In this document: piece after piece, positions 34,549 to 42,924 of the stretch
How positions within the stretch are numbered: the first letter of the stretch is position 1
Layout: each line of letters starts with the position of its first letter
Source of the DNA: Robertkochia solimangrovi
GTDB taxonomy: Bacteria > Bacteroidota > Bacteroidia > Flavobacteriales > Flavobacteriaceae
Length of the DNA stretch: 64,000 nucleotides
Assembly (NCBI RefSeq): GCF_007279655.1
Contig: NZ_QKWN01000004.1
Span: 248,001-312,000, forward strand
Reading direction: 5' to 3'
The notes under the pieces: generated by a model
Databases searched by the model: none
Seen by the model: only the letters and a program-made list of their open reading frames with translations
What the model was told of the DNA's origin: nothing
Made by a program: the position numbers and the translations under genes

Positions 34549-34656
34549 GGGAGCGATCTGACGTAGCCGTCTAAAGAAGATTATCACCGGGAACGGCGAT
34601 AACTGCTTTAGCATTTTTTAATGAGGTTGCAATCAGTCAAATCTATCCTCTGAAAT
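34549..34656 (-). promoter_or_regulatory. Structured 5' leader of metK
   Basis: About 130 nt separate the promoter from the ATG. On the minus strand CTAAAG/CTTTAG (34606-34611 with 34571-34576) encloses TTATCGCC/GGTGATAA (34595-34602 with 34581-34588; loop GTTCCC). A GACG/CGTC hairpin and the CTCCCTGC segment follow. It does not carry the SAM-I core found twice nearby. A regulatory RNA is plausible for metK but unproven; I cannot assign it to a known class. Confidence 0.45.
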
Positions 34657-34664
34657 AATGGCGA

Positions 34665-34693
34665 CAAAAGTATAAAAATTGTTTTTAACCAAA
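34665..34693 (-). promoter_or_regulatory. Promoter of metK (TTTG-N17-TACTTTTG)
   Basis: On the minus strand TTTG (34690-34693) and TACTTTTG (34665-34672) are separated by 17 nt, matching both Bacteroidota promoter elements. The predicted start lies near 34658. Confidence 0.65.
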
Positions 34694-34984
34694 AACCCTT
34701 TTTTGATTTTTATAACTATTTTAATCTGTGCATCGTACTTCAATTTCCATTCTAAGTCACCATATCATTCCCCTGTGTATTTCCATAGCACAAACCGAGA
34801 TGATCTTCCAGCTCAAAATGTCCGGATACATCTTACCGTATTTTTTTAAAAAAACCCTATCACTTTAGCATCCTGCACATTTCACAACAACTCCCTAAAG
34901 GATCACATAAAAAAGTTTTTCGATAGCCGCATATCTCGTATATTTACCTTTACAAAGTACATCAACCCAAACATACTGACATTT
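34694..34984. other. Intergenic region between metK promoter and deoxynucleoside kinase
   Basis: The gene-free stretch from 34529 to 34984 is 456 nt. Its left part holds the metK leader and promoter. The right part is AT-rich with no convincing ORF or hairpin. A near-match -7 box TATATTTA (34939-34946), about 38 nt before the kinase ATG, is the likely kinase promoter. Confidence 0.5.
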
Positions 34985-35599
34985 ATGCATGTTGCAATCG
35001 CCGGAAATATAGGGGCTGGTAAAACGACCCTTACTCAATTACTTTCCAAACATTTCAATTGGGAGGCTCATTTTGAAGATGTTGTAGACAATCCTTATCT
35101 CGATGATTTCTACACCCAGATGGAACGCTGGAGCTTCAACCTGCAGATCTATTTCCTCAACAGCAGATTTCGTCAGATTCTTCAGATCCGCCAAAGCGGA
35201 AAAAACATCATTCAGGACCGTACGATCTACGAAGACGCTCATATTTTCGCCCCTAACCTACATGCGATGGGACTCATGACCAACCGGGATTTTCAAAATT
35301 ATACCACCTTGTTCGAATTGATGGAAAGCCTGGTTCAGGCGCCTGATCTTCTCATCTATCTGAGAAGCTCGATTCCGAATCTCGTAAACCAGATCCATAA
35401 AAGAGGACGGGATTATGAAAACAGTATTTCCATCGACTACCTAAGCAGGCTGAACGAACGCTATGAAGCATTTATCCACACCTATGATAAGGGGAAACTC
35501 CTCATTGTAGATGTCGATCGCTATAATTTTGTGGATAGTCAGGAAGATCTCGGAGAGATCATCAATAAAATCGACGCAGAGCTGCACGGTCTCTTTTAA
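34985..35599 (+). CDS. Deoxynucleoside kinase (dNK/dGK family)
   Basis: This 204-residue P-loop kinase phosphorylates deoxynucleosides in salvage. The P-loop is AGNIGAGKTT at 6-15. The catalytic Glu and substrate loop are FEDVVDNPYLDDFY (about 34-47), and the DRTIYEDAHIF block (about 79-89) carries the substrate-binding residues. A LID-like RGRDYE motif follows. The base specificity (dA, dG or dC) cannot be read directly. It is alone on the plus strand between two minus-strand units. Confidence 0.9.
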   Translation: MHVAIAGNIGAGKTTLTQLLSKHFNWEAHFEDVVDNPYLDDFYTQMERWSFNLQIYFLNSRFRQILQIRQSGKNIIQDRTIYEDAHIFAPNLHAMGLMTNRDFQNYTTLFELMESLVQAPDLLIYLRSSIPNLVNQIHKRGRDYENSISIDYLSRLNERYEAFIHTYDKGKLLIVDVDRYNFVDSQEDLGEIINKIDAELHGLF

Positions 35600-35803
35600 T
35601 AGTAAGACAAAAAATACAAATCATCACTTAATTACGGTGACTATTATTCCATCTGCCGGTGCAACGGAAAGCGTTGTCCCTATTCAGGACCTTTAGCTCT
35701 AAATGCCAGCGTAACCTGTGGTGGAAATGTCAGGAAAAATCGGGAGCAGCCTCAGTTTTTTTGGACTTATCGAGTTATTTATCAAATAATCGTCATCAGT
35801 TTT

Positions 35804-35911
35804 CAAAAAAAGCTAAAAATACCAGTATCAATCCGGTATTTTTAGCTTAATAAAACTACCCCAAGTTGTTTATCCAACTACTCTTACAATCTCAAGGGAC
35901 AAACAACAGTT
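35804..35911 (-). ncRNA. Candidate small RNA with intrinsic terminator
   Basis: A near-consensus -7 box TAAATTTA (35918-35925) on the minus strand is followed after about 107 nt by a perfect 14-bp hairpin (35810-35823 with 35835-35848; GCTAAAAATACC/GGTATTTTTAGC) and a T-tract. The hppA operon already has its own terminator upstream of this point. A short independent transcript is therefore the simplest explanation. There is no ORF or -33 element to support it further. Confidence 0.3.
35810..35848 (-). terminator. Orphan minus-strand intrinsic terminator
   Basis: A perfect 14-bp stem with an 11-nt loop is followed on the minus strand by TTTTTTTG. On the plus strand the stem is preceded by A residues and followed by TAATAAAA, so it is oriented for minus transcription. 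Confidence 0.75.
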
Positions 35912-35963
35912 TCGCAGTAAATTTATAACTATTTTTTTGATTATCAGTATCTTACACAAAACA

Positions 35964-35990
35964 AAAAGCACAGAACCCGTCTGTGCTTTT
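35964..35990. terminator. Terminator of hppA
   Basis: AAAAGCACAGA (35964-35974) and TCTGTGCTTTT (35980-35990) form a perfect 11-bp stem with a 5-nt loop. The minus strand continues TGTTTTGTG. It lies 23 nt after the hppA stop. Confidence 0.88.
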
Positions 35991-36012
35991 GAATTATTTA
36001 CGATAGGAAATA

Positions 36013-38364
36013 CTATTCTTTCATACTTTCAACTTCTGCCTCAATTTCTTCAGCACTACCTGTAATTTCCTTTTCCGTTATTGTGGTTTCACCATTGACA
36101 GTAATAACCTTTTCTACCTTAACTACTTGATCATCTTTGAATTTCATATTCTGCGTGACGATAATCTCCTTTTTCACTTCTGACTTACCGGAGATATCAA
36201 CCATAGCTTCTTCAGAATGTCCTCCGAGTATCGGTGCAATGACCAGTCCGACAAGACAGGTGAGTTTAATAAGAATATTCATTGAAGGCCCTGAAGTATC
36301 CTTGAATGGATCCCCTACAGTATCACCGGTCACTGCAGCTTTATGCGCCTCGGAACCTTTGAACGTCATTTCTCCATTGATCTCAACTCCAGCTTCAAAT
36401 GACTTCTTCGCATTATCCCAGGCACCACCGGCATTATTTTGAAAAATAGCCCACATTACACCCGAAACACATACTCCGGCCATATACCCTCCCAGAGGCT
36501 CAGGCCCGAAGATGCTTCCGATAATAATCGGAGTAATGATCGTTATGAGTCCGGGCAACAACATTTCCTTGAGTGCAGCTTTCGTTGAGATCGCAACACA
36601 CTTGCCGTATTCCGGTTTTCCTTTACCCTCCATGATTCCGGGAATCTCCCGGAACTGCCTTCTGACTTCCTGCACCATCTCCATGGCTGCCTTTCCTACC
36701 GATTTCATCGCTAAAGCTGAGAACACAACAGGAATCATACCACCTACGAACAATGCAGCAAGCACATCTGCTTTAAAAATATTGATCCCTTCAATACCGG
36801 TAAAAGTCACATAGGCTGCAAACAGTGCCAGAGCAGTCAGGGCGGCAGAAGCAATGGCAAACCCTTTCCCAACTGCAGCAGTGGTGTTACCTACAGAATC
36901 GAGAATATCGGTACGGCTTCTCACTTCCGAAGGGAGCTCACTCATTTCTGCCACCCCTCCGGCATTATCGGCAATTGGCCCGAATGCATCGATCGCCAAT
37001 TGCATCCCGGTCGTTGCCATCATTGCAGAAGCAGCAAGAGCCACACCATAGAATCCGGCCAGCTCATACGAACCGTAGATTGCTGCAGCGAATAAAAGTA
37101 CTGACCAGAAAGTCGAACGCATTCCAACTGCAAGACCGGCGATAATATTGGTTGCGGCTCCGGTGGAACTATTCTGTACGATATCTAAAACAGGCTTCTT
37201 TCCGAGGCTTGTATAAAATGCCGTAACAAAAGATATAAGTGCTCCCACTGCGAGTCCGATAAGACAGGAATAGAATACGTGTCGTGACGGAATTGTAATA
37301 ATCCCTTCTCCGAACAATCGCATACTTAGCGTTTCTGGCAGCATCCATTTAATGAGGAACCAACTCGCGATAACTGTAAGCAGGATCGCTGTCCAGTTTC
37401 CCGTATCCAATGCTTTTTGCACCTGAGGCTCCCGGGCATCGTTACTTCCGATACGCACCAGAAAAGTACCCAAAATAGAAGCAAGAATACCTACTCCTGC
37501 GATCACCAATGGCAGCGCGATAGGCCCCATATTTTGAAAGTTATCAGTAAATGGTCCATCCAGGCTCATATCCCGGATCACATAATTCCCCAACACCATT
37601 GAAGCCAACACGGTAGCCACATACGACCCAAAAAGATCGGCCCCCATCCCAGCAACATCTCCTACATTATCACCCACATTATCTGCAATAGTCGCAGGAT
37701 TCCGCGGATCATCTTCCGGAATTCCGGCTTCAACCTTTCCAACGAGGTCGGCTCCAACATCTGCAGCCTTTGTATATATACCTCCCCCGACACGAGCGAA
37801 CAAAGCGATCGACTCGGCACCAAGTGAGAATCCTGCCAATGTTTCCAGCACCATGGTCATGTTCATATAATAAGATCCTTCGTTACCCATGAACTGTCCG
37901 ATAAAAACAAGAAATAACATACTAAGACCGAATACCGCAAGTCCGGCAACACCTAACCCCATCACGGTACCTCCGTTAAAGGAAACCTTCAGGGCTTGAG
38001 GTAAACTGGTTTTTGCCGCTTCGGCAGTTCGTGCATTCGCATCGGTTGCAATACGCATTCCAATATTTCCGGCTAAGGCAGAAAAAAACGCTCCTAAGAT
38101 AAATGCAGGAACGATCAAAACACTGGTGGTATCGACGGCTCTGGAGATTCCAAATAACCCCAGAGAGGCGATGACAACGAAGATAAGCAGTAAACGATAC
38201 TCTGCATTCAGAAAGGCCAGTGCTCCTTCTTTAATGCTTTTTGAAATAGATTGCATATGTTCACTACCAGCAGACTGTTTCTTTACCCAGGCCGCTTTAA
38301 TACCCATAAAAATAAGCCCTATAACAGCCATTGCTATAGGCAAATAGATAATATTTAATTCCAT
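36013..38364 (-). CDS. hppA: Membrane-bound ion-translocating pyrophosphatase
   Basis: This 783-residue multi-spanning inner-membrane enzyme couples pyrophosphate hydrolysis to H+ (or Na+) export. Catalytic loops are intact: GADLVGKVEAGIPEDDPRNP at about 204-223, DNVGDNVGDVAGMGADLFGS (228-247) and the C-terminal GDTVGDPFKDTSGPS. The determinant GNTTAAVGK (492-500) has Ala where K+-independent enzymes carry Lys, so a K+-dependent type is predicted. The ion pumped is not certain. About 60 residues after the last membrane segment form a charged, Val/Glu/Lys-rich soluble tail that I do not recognise from typical family members. It is encoded next to the soluble pyrophosphatase. Confidence 0.95.
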   Translation of the reverse strand: MELNIIYLPIAMAVIGLIFMGIKAAWVKKQSAGSEHMQSISKSIKEGALAFLNAEYRLLLIFVVIASLGLFGISRAVDTTSVLIVPAFILGAFFSALAGNIGMRIATDANARTAEAAKTSLPQALKVSFNGGTVMGLGVAGLAVFGLSMLFLVFIGQFMGNEGSYYMNMTMVLETLAGFSLGAESIALFARVGGGIYTKAADVGADLVGKVEAGIPEDDPRNPATIADNVGDNVGDVAGMGADLFGSYVATVLASMVLGNYVIRDMSLDGPFTDNFQNMGPIALPLVIAGVGILASILGTFLVRIGSNDAREPQVQKALDTGNWTAILLTVIASWFLIKWMLPETLSMRLFGEGIITIPSRHVFYSCLIGLAVGALISFVTAFYTSLGKKPVLDIVQNSSTGAATNIIAGLAVGMRSTFWSVLLFAAAIYGSYELAGFYGVALAASAMMATTGMQLAIDAFGPIADNAGGVAEMSELPSEVRSRTDILDSVGNTTAAVGKGFAIASAALTALALFAAYVTFTGIEGINIFKADVLAALFVGGMIPVVFSALAMKSVGKAAMEMVQEVRRQFREIPGIMEGKGKPEYGKCVAISTKAALKEMLLPGLITIITPIIIGSIFGPEPLGGYMAGVCVSGVMWAIFQNNAGGAWDNAKKSFEAGVEINGEMTFKGSEAHKAAVTGDTVGDPFKDTSGPSMNILIKLTCLVGLVIAPILGGHSEEAMVDISGKSEVKKEIIVTQNMKFKDDQVVKVEKVITVNGETTITEKEITGSAEEIEAEVESMKE

Positions 38365-38423
38365 GTTTTAAGTTTGATTAGTAGTATGAATGTCATAAAT
38401 GTACTAAAACACAGACAATAAAA

Positions 38424-38451
38424 AAAGCAATAACCAGAGGGTTATTGCTTT
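38424..38451. terminator. Terminator after the soluble pyrophosphatase gene
   Basis: AAAGCAATAACC and GGTTATTGCTTT form a 12-bp stem with a 4-nt loop. On the minus strand it is followed by TTTTATTG. Confidence 0.87.
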
Positions 38452-38473
38452 ATATACAGGTATTTGAAATATC

Positions 38474-39001
38474 TTATTTAATACTTACTTCGTGTGGAGG
38501 AACATCACTTTCCGCAAAACGATTGATTCCGTTTACGATGATTTCCTGCGCTTCCTTAAGGTTACCCCATCCACCGATCGCAACTTTCTTCTTTTCAAGA
38601 TCCTTGTAAACCTGGAAAAAGTGCTCGATCTCTTTGATAAGGTGTGGATTCAATTCATCAAGATCCTTAACACGATTCCATATCGGATCTGACACAGGCA
38701 CACAGATGATCTTTTCATCCGGACCTTTCTCATCGGTCATATGAAATACTCCGATAGGCTTAACCTCCATTACACATCCGGGGAAAGTTGGCTCAGTAAC
38801 CAAAACCAGTACATCAAGCGGATCTCCATCTAGAGCAAGTGTCTCCGGAATGAATCCGTAATCTGCAGGATACATCATGGATGAAAATATCATGCGATCG
38901 TAACGGATCTTCTTCAATTCAAAATCGTATTCGTATTTGTTACGGCTTCCTTTCGGGATCTCAATTAAGACATCAAAAGTATTGATCTTATCTGCGGTCA
39001 T
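38474..39001 (-). CDS. ppa: Inorganic pyrophosphatase (family I, soluble)
   Basis: This cytosolic 175-residue enzyme hydrolyses PPi and drives biosynthetic reactions. The family I active site is intact: EIPKGSRNKYEYD near 14-26, YPADYGFIPET, the Asp triad in DGDPLDVLVL (about 59-68) and the KDLEKKKVAIGGW segment. It has a clean TTG-N20-TATTTTTG promoter and its own terminator before hppA. The soluble and membrane enzymes are therefore neighbours but separate units. Confidence 0.96.
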   Translation of the reverse strand: MTADKINTFDVLIEIPKGSRNKYEYDFELKKIRYDRMIFSSMMYPADYGFIPETLALDGDPLDVLVLVTEPTFPGCVMEVKPIGVFHMTDEKGPDEKIICVPVSDPIWNRVKDLDELNPHLIKEIEHFFQVYKDLEKKKVAIGGWGNLKEAQEIIVNGINRFAESDVPPHEVSIK

Positions 39002-39037
39002 AATTTATCTTTTATTCTTCACAATTTTTAACGGAAA

Positions 39038-39068
39038 CAAAAATAACGAACAACCCTCTAATTAACAA
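39038..39068 (-). promoter_or_regulatory. Promoter of ppa (TTG-N20-TATTTTTG)
   Basis: On the minus strand TTG (39066-39068) and TATTTTTG (39038-39045) are 20 nt apart. The start codon lies at 39001, giving a leader of about 30 nt. Confidence 0.65.
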
Positions 39069-39117
39069 CGTTTATTGAAGGGATTTACATTTTAGTAAAC
39101 AAGGGTTAACCAATCAC

Positions 39118-41610
39118 TTAGAAGGCAAACTCAAAAGCACCGGTTACAGAGAAGGGTCTGACATCAGGCAAATCGAGATAATTACCTCTGAAATTGAAGT
39201 CTATTCTGAAGAGTTTCAGGATATTCCCCACACCTACCGAATACTCGTAATAGATATGATCTTCCGGAGCCCTTAACACCACCCCGGCAGGTGCACTCAA
39301 AGCGATGTTCTCATCGGATATCTGTCCCCAAACCCCGCGAATACCTACGATCTCACGAAGATTCAACTTCCTCAACAATGGTATTCTTCCGAAAAATCTT
39401 CCGTTAAAATTATGTTCCAGCTGTGCCGAAACATAAGTATCGGTCACGAACTCATAGAAGTTGAGGTTCGGATAGGTATTGAAAATAGTAAAATAGGTCT
39501 GATTCCCGGGAATCGGACTCAAAAGACTCAAAGGCACTGCTCCAAAAATCTTACCGGTTTCAAGCGTTACGGTAGACCTTCCCAGTCCTCCTAAAAGCAA
39601 TGGCTGCCTATAATAGAACTGAAGCTTTCTATAATTGAAATCACTTTCCAGAAATCCGCGATATCCCGTTGAGTATCTCATGATAAAGCGCGGGTATTGA
39701 TCATTCACATCATAGCGTTCTACCCCGTAGCCATAGGTTTCCCTCCCCGGCGTATAGAAAAGATTCAGTTCAAATTCAAATTGCTTCGTTTCACTGGAAA
39801 CCCCGGTAGGAGATTCCGGATCCACATAGTCCAGGTTGAACTCTTCCGGCAAGGCGGAACGCATGGTCCTGAAACTCGCACCCCATTTCAGCCTGAGATT
39901 CTTCACGAATTCATATTCGAACGAAGCAGTGGTCAGGTTGATATTTGTCAACGTATTGTTCGATCCTGCGGTAAAGATCGAGGAAGATGCAAAACTCCTC
40001 CCCAGAACATCGGTTGTGGCCGTCAGGCTCACTCCCAGCTGCTCGATATCACGCCGATTCCCTGCAGCAAAGATGAATCGATTCTTTCGGTCGAGCAGGA
40101 TCTTCCCGGAGATCCCATATTTAAATCGGTTATCTCTAAAACCATAGGCCATATACCCTTCCAGTCGCCATGGATCATTTTGAGTGAAATAGGTTCTCCC
40201 ACCTCCACGAAGCCGCACCCCTTCCACATCATTGAATCCAAACCCTGAATAGATAGGTCCGTAATCCATATTAAGCCGATCGAATTCGATATAACCCGAA
40301 CTCAATATCGAACCAAGGTCATAAAGTCTTTTAAACTTAGGCACAGTCTTGAGCGTATCAAGCATGGCATAGATCCCTTTTTCATCTTTATTCAACTGCT
40401 CCAGCCGGTTGGTATCCCAGAAAGAACTATCGCGATTATACACCACCTGATTATAAGGATCGACTTTAATATTGTAGAAGGATTTAGGTTTTTCCTTATC
40501 GAATTCATAGTTATCGTAAACCGTGGTACGTTTTCCATAGATCCCTTTAGATTCGTCTTTTTTTGTCAAACTGAAATCACTCATGATATAATCCCGTTTC
40601 AACAAAAAGACAGAATCATTCTTCACTTCAAATTCCTGCTCTATATAGATATCCTTAACCCAGTTCACATTGGCACTCTTGGTAAGCTGCATATTGATAT
40701 CCTTGATAGCAAATGTGGTATCATTCACCCAAAAGTCACCTTTAAAGGTGAGCTCACTGGATCGACGCGGGTAATAGATGATATTATAACACCACTTATC
40801 ATCTATAAAGGTACTGTCAGCCAAGACGTAATTGTAGACATCCACTCCTGTTCTGGATAGCGGACTCACAAAGCTCTTATCAAACAGCTTGATATAGTTA
40901 TTATAGACATTATAGTCGTTGTAGAGATCCTTTATGAAGTTGATGATCGTCTGATTCGTACTGAAGCCTGAATTCTTGTTTCCCTCCAAAATCTCCTTAT
41001 GGAGGTCCATTTTATTATCCCCATAAACCCGGTGAAACGATTCATTGATGAAGACCGGAAGGTAGGTTTTCCCGGTGACACTGGAAGTATCGATTTGATC
41101 GAAGATAAACTCCATTCCCCGAAACAGCTTACTATTGATCATAGCACTGTCGATTGTATTCAGATCGAATTCTACTTTCTCATATTTATCAAAGGCATAC
41201 TGATCGTACAAACGAATCCCGTTGTGCCTTTTCTTTTCCCAGATCTTTTTAAGGATATCGATGGCTGGATTGCCCTTCTTGGGTTGCTTCCCCGCAAAGA
41301 TAACAACCTCATCAAGCTCCTCACCTTCGGTGAGTTCGATCTTCATCCCATAGGTGACCTTTTTCTCTAACGGGATCTCCTTGGTGGTATACCCCAGCAG
41401 ACTCACCTGCAAAACCGTATAGGTTTCTTCCGATTCGAGATAGAATCGACCATCTTCGTTGGTAATGACCCCCTCGAAGGAATTCTTAAACATAACATTA
41501 GCAAAGGAAATCGGATTACCATCCTGATCTACCACCATACCTCCAACTTTGGTCTGTGACCAAAGGGTGAACGAGGCAAAGAATGTGGCAAGTAAAAAGA
41601 TCTGTTTCAT
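39118..41610 (-). CDS. DUF5686 outer-membrane protein with N-terminal carboxypeptidase-regulatory-like domain
   Basis: The chosen ATG (41610) gives 830 residues beginning with a signal peptide (MKQIFLLATFFASFTLWSQ). The TTG seven codons earlier is not needed. A CarboxypepD_reg-like beta domain (about 20-110: VGGMVVDQDGNPISFANVMF) is followed by a long DUF5686 region and C-terminal amphipathic strands ending in Phe (GAFEFAF), as in outer-membrane barrels. It resembles TonB-dependent-receptor relatives without a plug. The substrate is unknown. No SusD partner or peptidase is adjacent. Confidence 0.85.
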   Translation of the reverse strand: MKQIFLLATFFASFTLWSQTKVGGMVVDQDGNPISFANVMFKNSFEGVITNEDGRFYLESEETYTVLQVSLLGYTTKEIPLEKKVTYGMKIELTEGEELDEVVIFAGKQPKKGNPAIDILKKIWEKKRHNGIRLYDQYAFDKYEKVEFDLNTIDSAMINSKLFRGMEFIFDQIDTSSVTGKTYLPVFINESFHRVYGDNKMDLHKEILEGNKNSGFSTNQTIINFIKDLYNDYNVYNNYIKLFDKSFVSPLSRTGVDVYNYVLADSTFIDDKWCYNIIYYPRRSSELTFKGDFWVNDTTFAIKDINMQLTKSANVNWVKDIYIEQEFEVKNDSVFLLKRDYIMSDFSLTKKDESKGIYGKRTTVYDNYEFDKEKPKSFYNIKVDPYNQVVYNRDSSFWDTNRLEQLNKDEKGIYAMLDTLKTVPKFKRLYDLGSILSSGYIEFDRLNMDYGPIYSGFGFNDVEGVRLRGGGRTYFTQNDPWRLEGYMAYGFRDNRFKYGISGKILLDRKNRFIFAAGNRRDIEQLGVSLTATTDVLGRSFASSSIFTAGSNNTLTNINLTTASFEYEFVKNLRLKWGASFRTMRSALPEEFNLDYVDPESPTGVSSETKQFEFELNLFYTPGRETYGYGVERYDVNDQYPRFIMRYSTGYRGFLESDFNYRKLQFYYRQPLLLGGLGRSTVTLETGKIFGAVPLSLLSPIPGNQTYFTIFNTYPNLNFYEFVTDTYVSAQLEHNFNGRFFGRIPLLRKLNLREIVGIRGVWGQISDENIALSAPAGVVLRAPEDHIYYEYSVGVGNILKLFRIDFNFRGNYLDLPDVRPFSVTGAFEFAF

Positions 41611-41708
41611 ATGTATATTTTCATATACCAATTATAGGTCATGAAGAACCCTCACAAACTTAGTCATTGGTAAACTATATATATTATGGAGGGTTTCATA
41701 GCAATAAA

Positions 41709-41742
41709 AAAGCTCCACCGCTAATTTAGGCAGTGGAGCTTT
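41709..41742. terminator. Terminator of pdhB
   Basis: AAAGCTCCAC (41709-41718) and GTGGAGCTTT (41733-41742) form a 10-bp stem, continuing as TTTTATTG on the minus strand. Confidence 0.88.
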
Positions 41743-41763
41743 AATAACGTAAAAAATACCTTT

Positions 41764-42741
41764 TTATTTATAGAGCACCTTTTTTACTGCTTTAACGACA
41801 TCTCCTGCATTAGGAAGCCATTCTTCAAGAAGTACTGGTGAATATGGTGCCGGTGTATCGGCTGTATTGATCTTGATGATCGGTGCATCCAGATAATCGA
41901 ATGCCTGGCTCTGCACCTGATAAGTGATCTCAGTTGCCACGTTTCCAAAAGGCCATGCTTCCTCAAGGATCACCAATCGGTTTGTTTTCTTTACTGAATT
42001 CAGGATTGCATCGTGATCCATAGGACGAACTGTTCTAAGATCGATGATCTCACAGCTGACACCTTCTTTTTCCAGTTCATCTGCTGCCTTGTATGCTTCT
42101 TTAATAATCTTACCAAAAGAAACTATGGTTACATCAGAACCCTCACGCTTGATATCGGCAACTCCTAATGGAATGATATATTCATCCTCAGGCACCTCTC
42201 CCTTATCTCCATACATCTGTTCAGACTCCATGAAAATCACAGGGTCATTATCACGAATAGCAGCCTTTAACAATCCTTTTGCATCATACGGATTTGAAGG
42301 AACCACTACTTTTAATCCAGGGCAATTGGCATACCAGCTTTCAAAGGCCTGTGAGTGTGTTGCTGCAAGCTGACCTGCCGAAGCGGTAGGGCCACGGAAA
42401 ACTATAGGAATATTGAACTGTCCACCGGACATCTGACGCATCTTCGCTGCATTGTTGATAATCTGATCGATTCCCACCAGGGAGAAATTGAAGGTCATGA
42501 ATTCAATGATCGGCCTGTTTCCACCCATTGCAGAACCCACACCGATACCTGCAAATCCAAGTTCGGATATAGGAGTATCCAATACACGATCCGGACCGAA
42601 TTCGTCCAGCATACCTTTAGAAGCCTTATAAGCACCATTATATTCTGCAACTTCCTCACCCATGAGGTAGATAGATTCGTCTTTGCGCATCTCTTCGCTC
42701 ATAGCCTCACAAATGGCTTCTCTAAACTGAATTGTTCTCAT
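41764..42741 (-). CDS. pdhB: Pyruvate dehydrogenase E1 component, beta subunit
   Basis: This 325-residue transketolase-like beta subunit of the alpha2beta2 E1 decarboxylates pyruvate with thiamine diphosphate. Characteristic segments are MGEEVAEYNGAYKASKGM (with the Glu that activates ThDP), DTPISELGFAGIGVGSAM, FRGPTASAG and the C-terminal DLRTVRPMD block. The alpha subunit and E2 are not in the window, so the complex is encoded in at least two places, which is common in this family of bacteria. Confidence 0.93.
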   Translation of the reverse strand: MRTIQFREAICEAMSEEMRKDESIYLMGEEVAEYNGAYKASKGMLDEFGPDRVLDTPISELGFAGIGVGSAMGGNRPIIEFMTFNFSLVGIDQIINNAAKMRQMSGGQFNIPIVFRGPTASAGQLAATHSQAFESWYANCPGLKVVVPSNPYDAKGLLKAAIRDNDPVIFMESEQMYGDKGEVPEDEYIIPLGVADIKREGSDVTIVSFGKIIKEAYKAADELEKEGVSCEIIDLRTVRPMDHDAILNSVKKTNRLVILEEAWPFGNVATEITYQVQSQAFDYLDAPIIKINTADTPAPYSPVLLEEWLPNAGDVVKAVKKVLYK

Positions 42742-42789
42742 CTATAGTCTTTATATTATTTAATAAATACCCCTTTTAAAAAAGTGTAA

Positions 42790-42797
42790 CAAAAATA
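42790..42797 (-). promoter_or_regulatory. Possible promoter -7 box TATTTTTG for pdhB
   Basis: This perfect TAnnTTTG match lies 48 nt before the pdhB ATG in the 183-nt divergent region shared with etfB. The nearest TTG is 24 nt upstream, longer than usual. Confidence 0.38.
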
Positions 42798-42924
42798 ATA
42801 ATTCTCTCACAACTATCTGAACAAGTTTAAAAGAAAAAAATTTATTATGCATGCATAGTATATTTTAATATTTATCAGTATATTCGTAGCACAATTATTG
42901 AAATCATAATAAAACGACCAAAAT

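Larger units (their letters stand above)
35600..36012. other. 413-nt gene-free region with several hairpins
   Basis: No credible gene is visible on either strand. From left to right it holds a small hairpin GCAACG/CGTTGT near 35661-35677, and an SRP-like pattern CAGG-N10-AGCAGCC with a U-tract at 35756-35762. It then holds a strong minus-strand terminator (35810-35848), an AT-rich stretch with a TAAATTTA box (35918-35925) and the hppA terminator (35964-35990). The extra terminator is not explained by any annotated gene. Confidence 0.5.

Noticed and set aside
35700-35762. SRP (4.5S) RNA-like pattern CAGG-N10-AGCAGCC followed by a U-tract on the plus strand
   Set aside because: The spacing fits the conserved internal loop of SRP helix 8, but the ten bases between (AAAAATCGGG) cannot form the apical stem and tetraloop. 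Only a short 3' strand remains before the U-tract, and no promoter box precedes it. A cmsearch with RF00169 would settle it; a significant hit would overturn this rejection.
35659-35850. Plus-strand open frame of 63 codons in the gene-free region after the kinase gene
   Set aside because: It has no promoter, no recognisable domain, and covers part of two hairpins including the orphan terminator.
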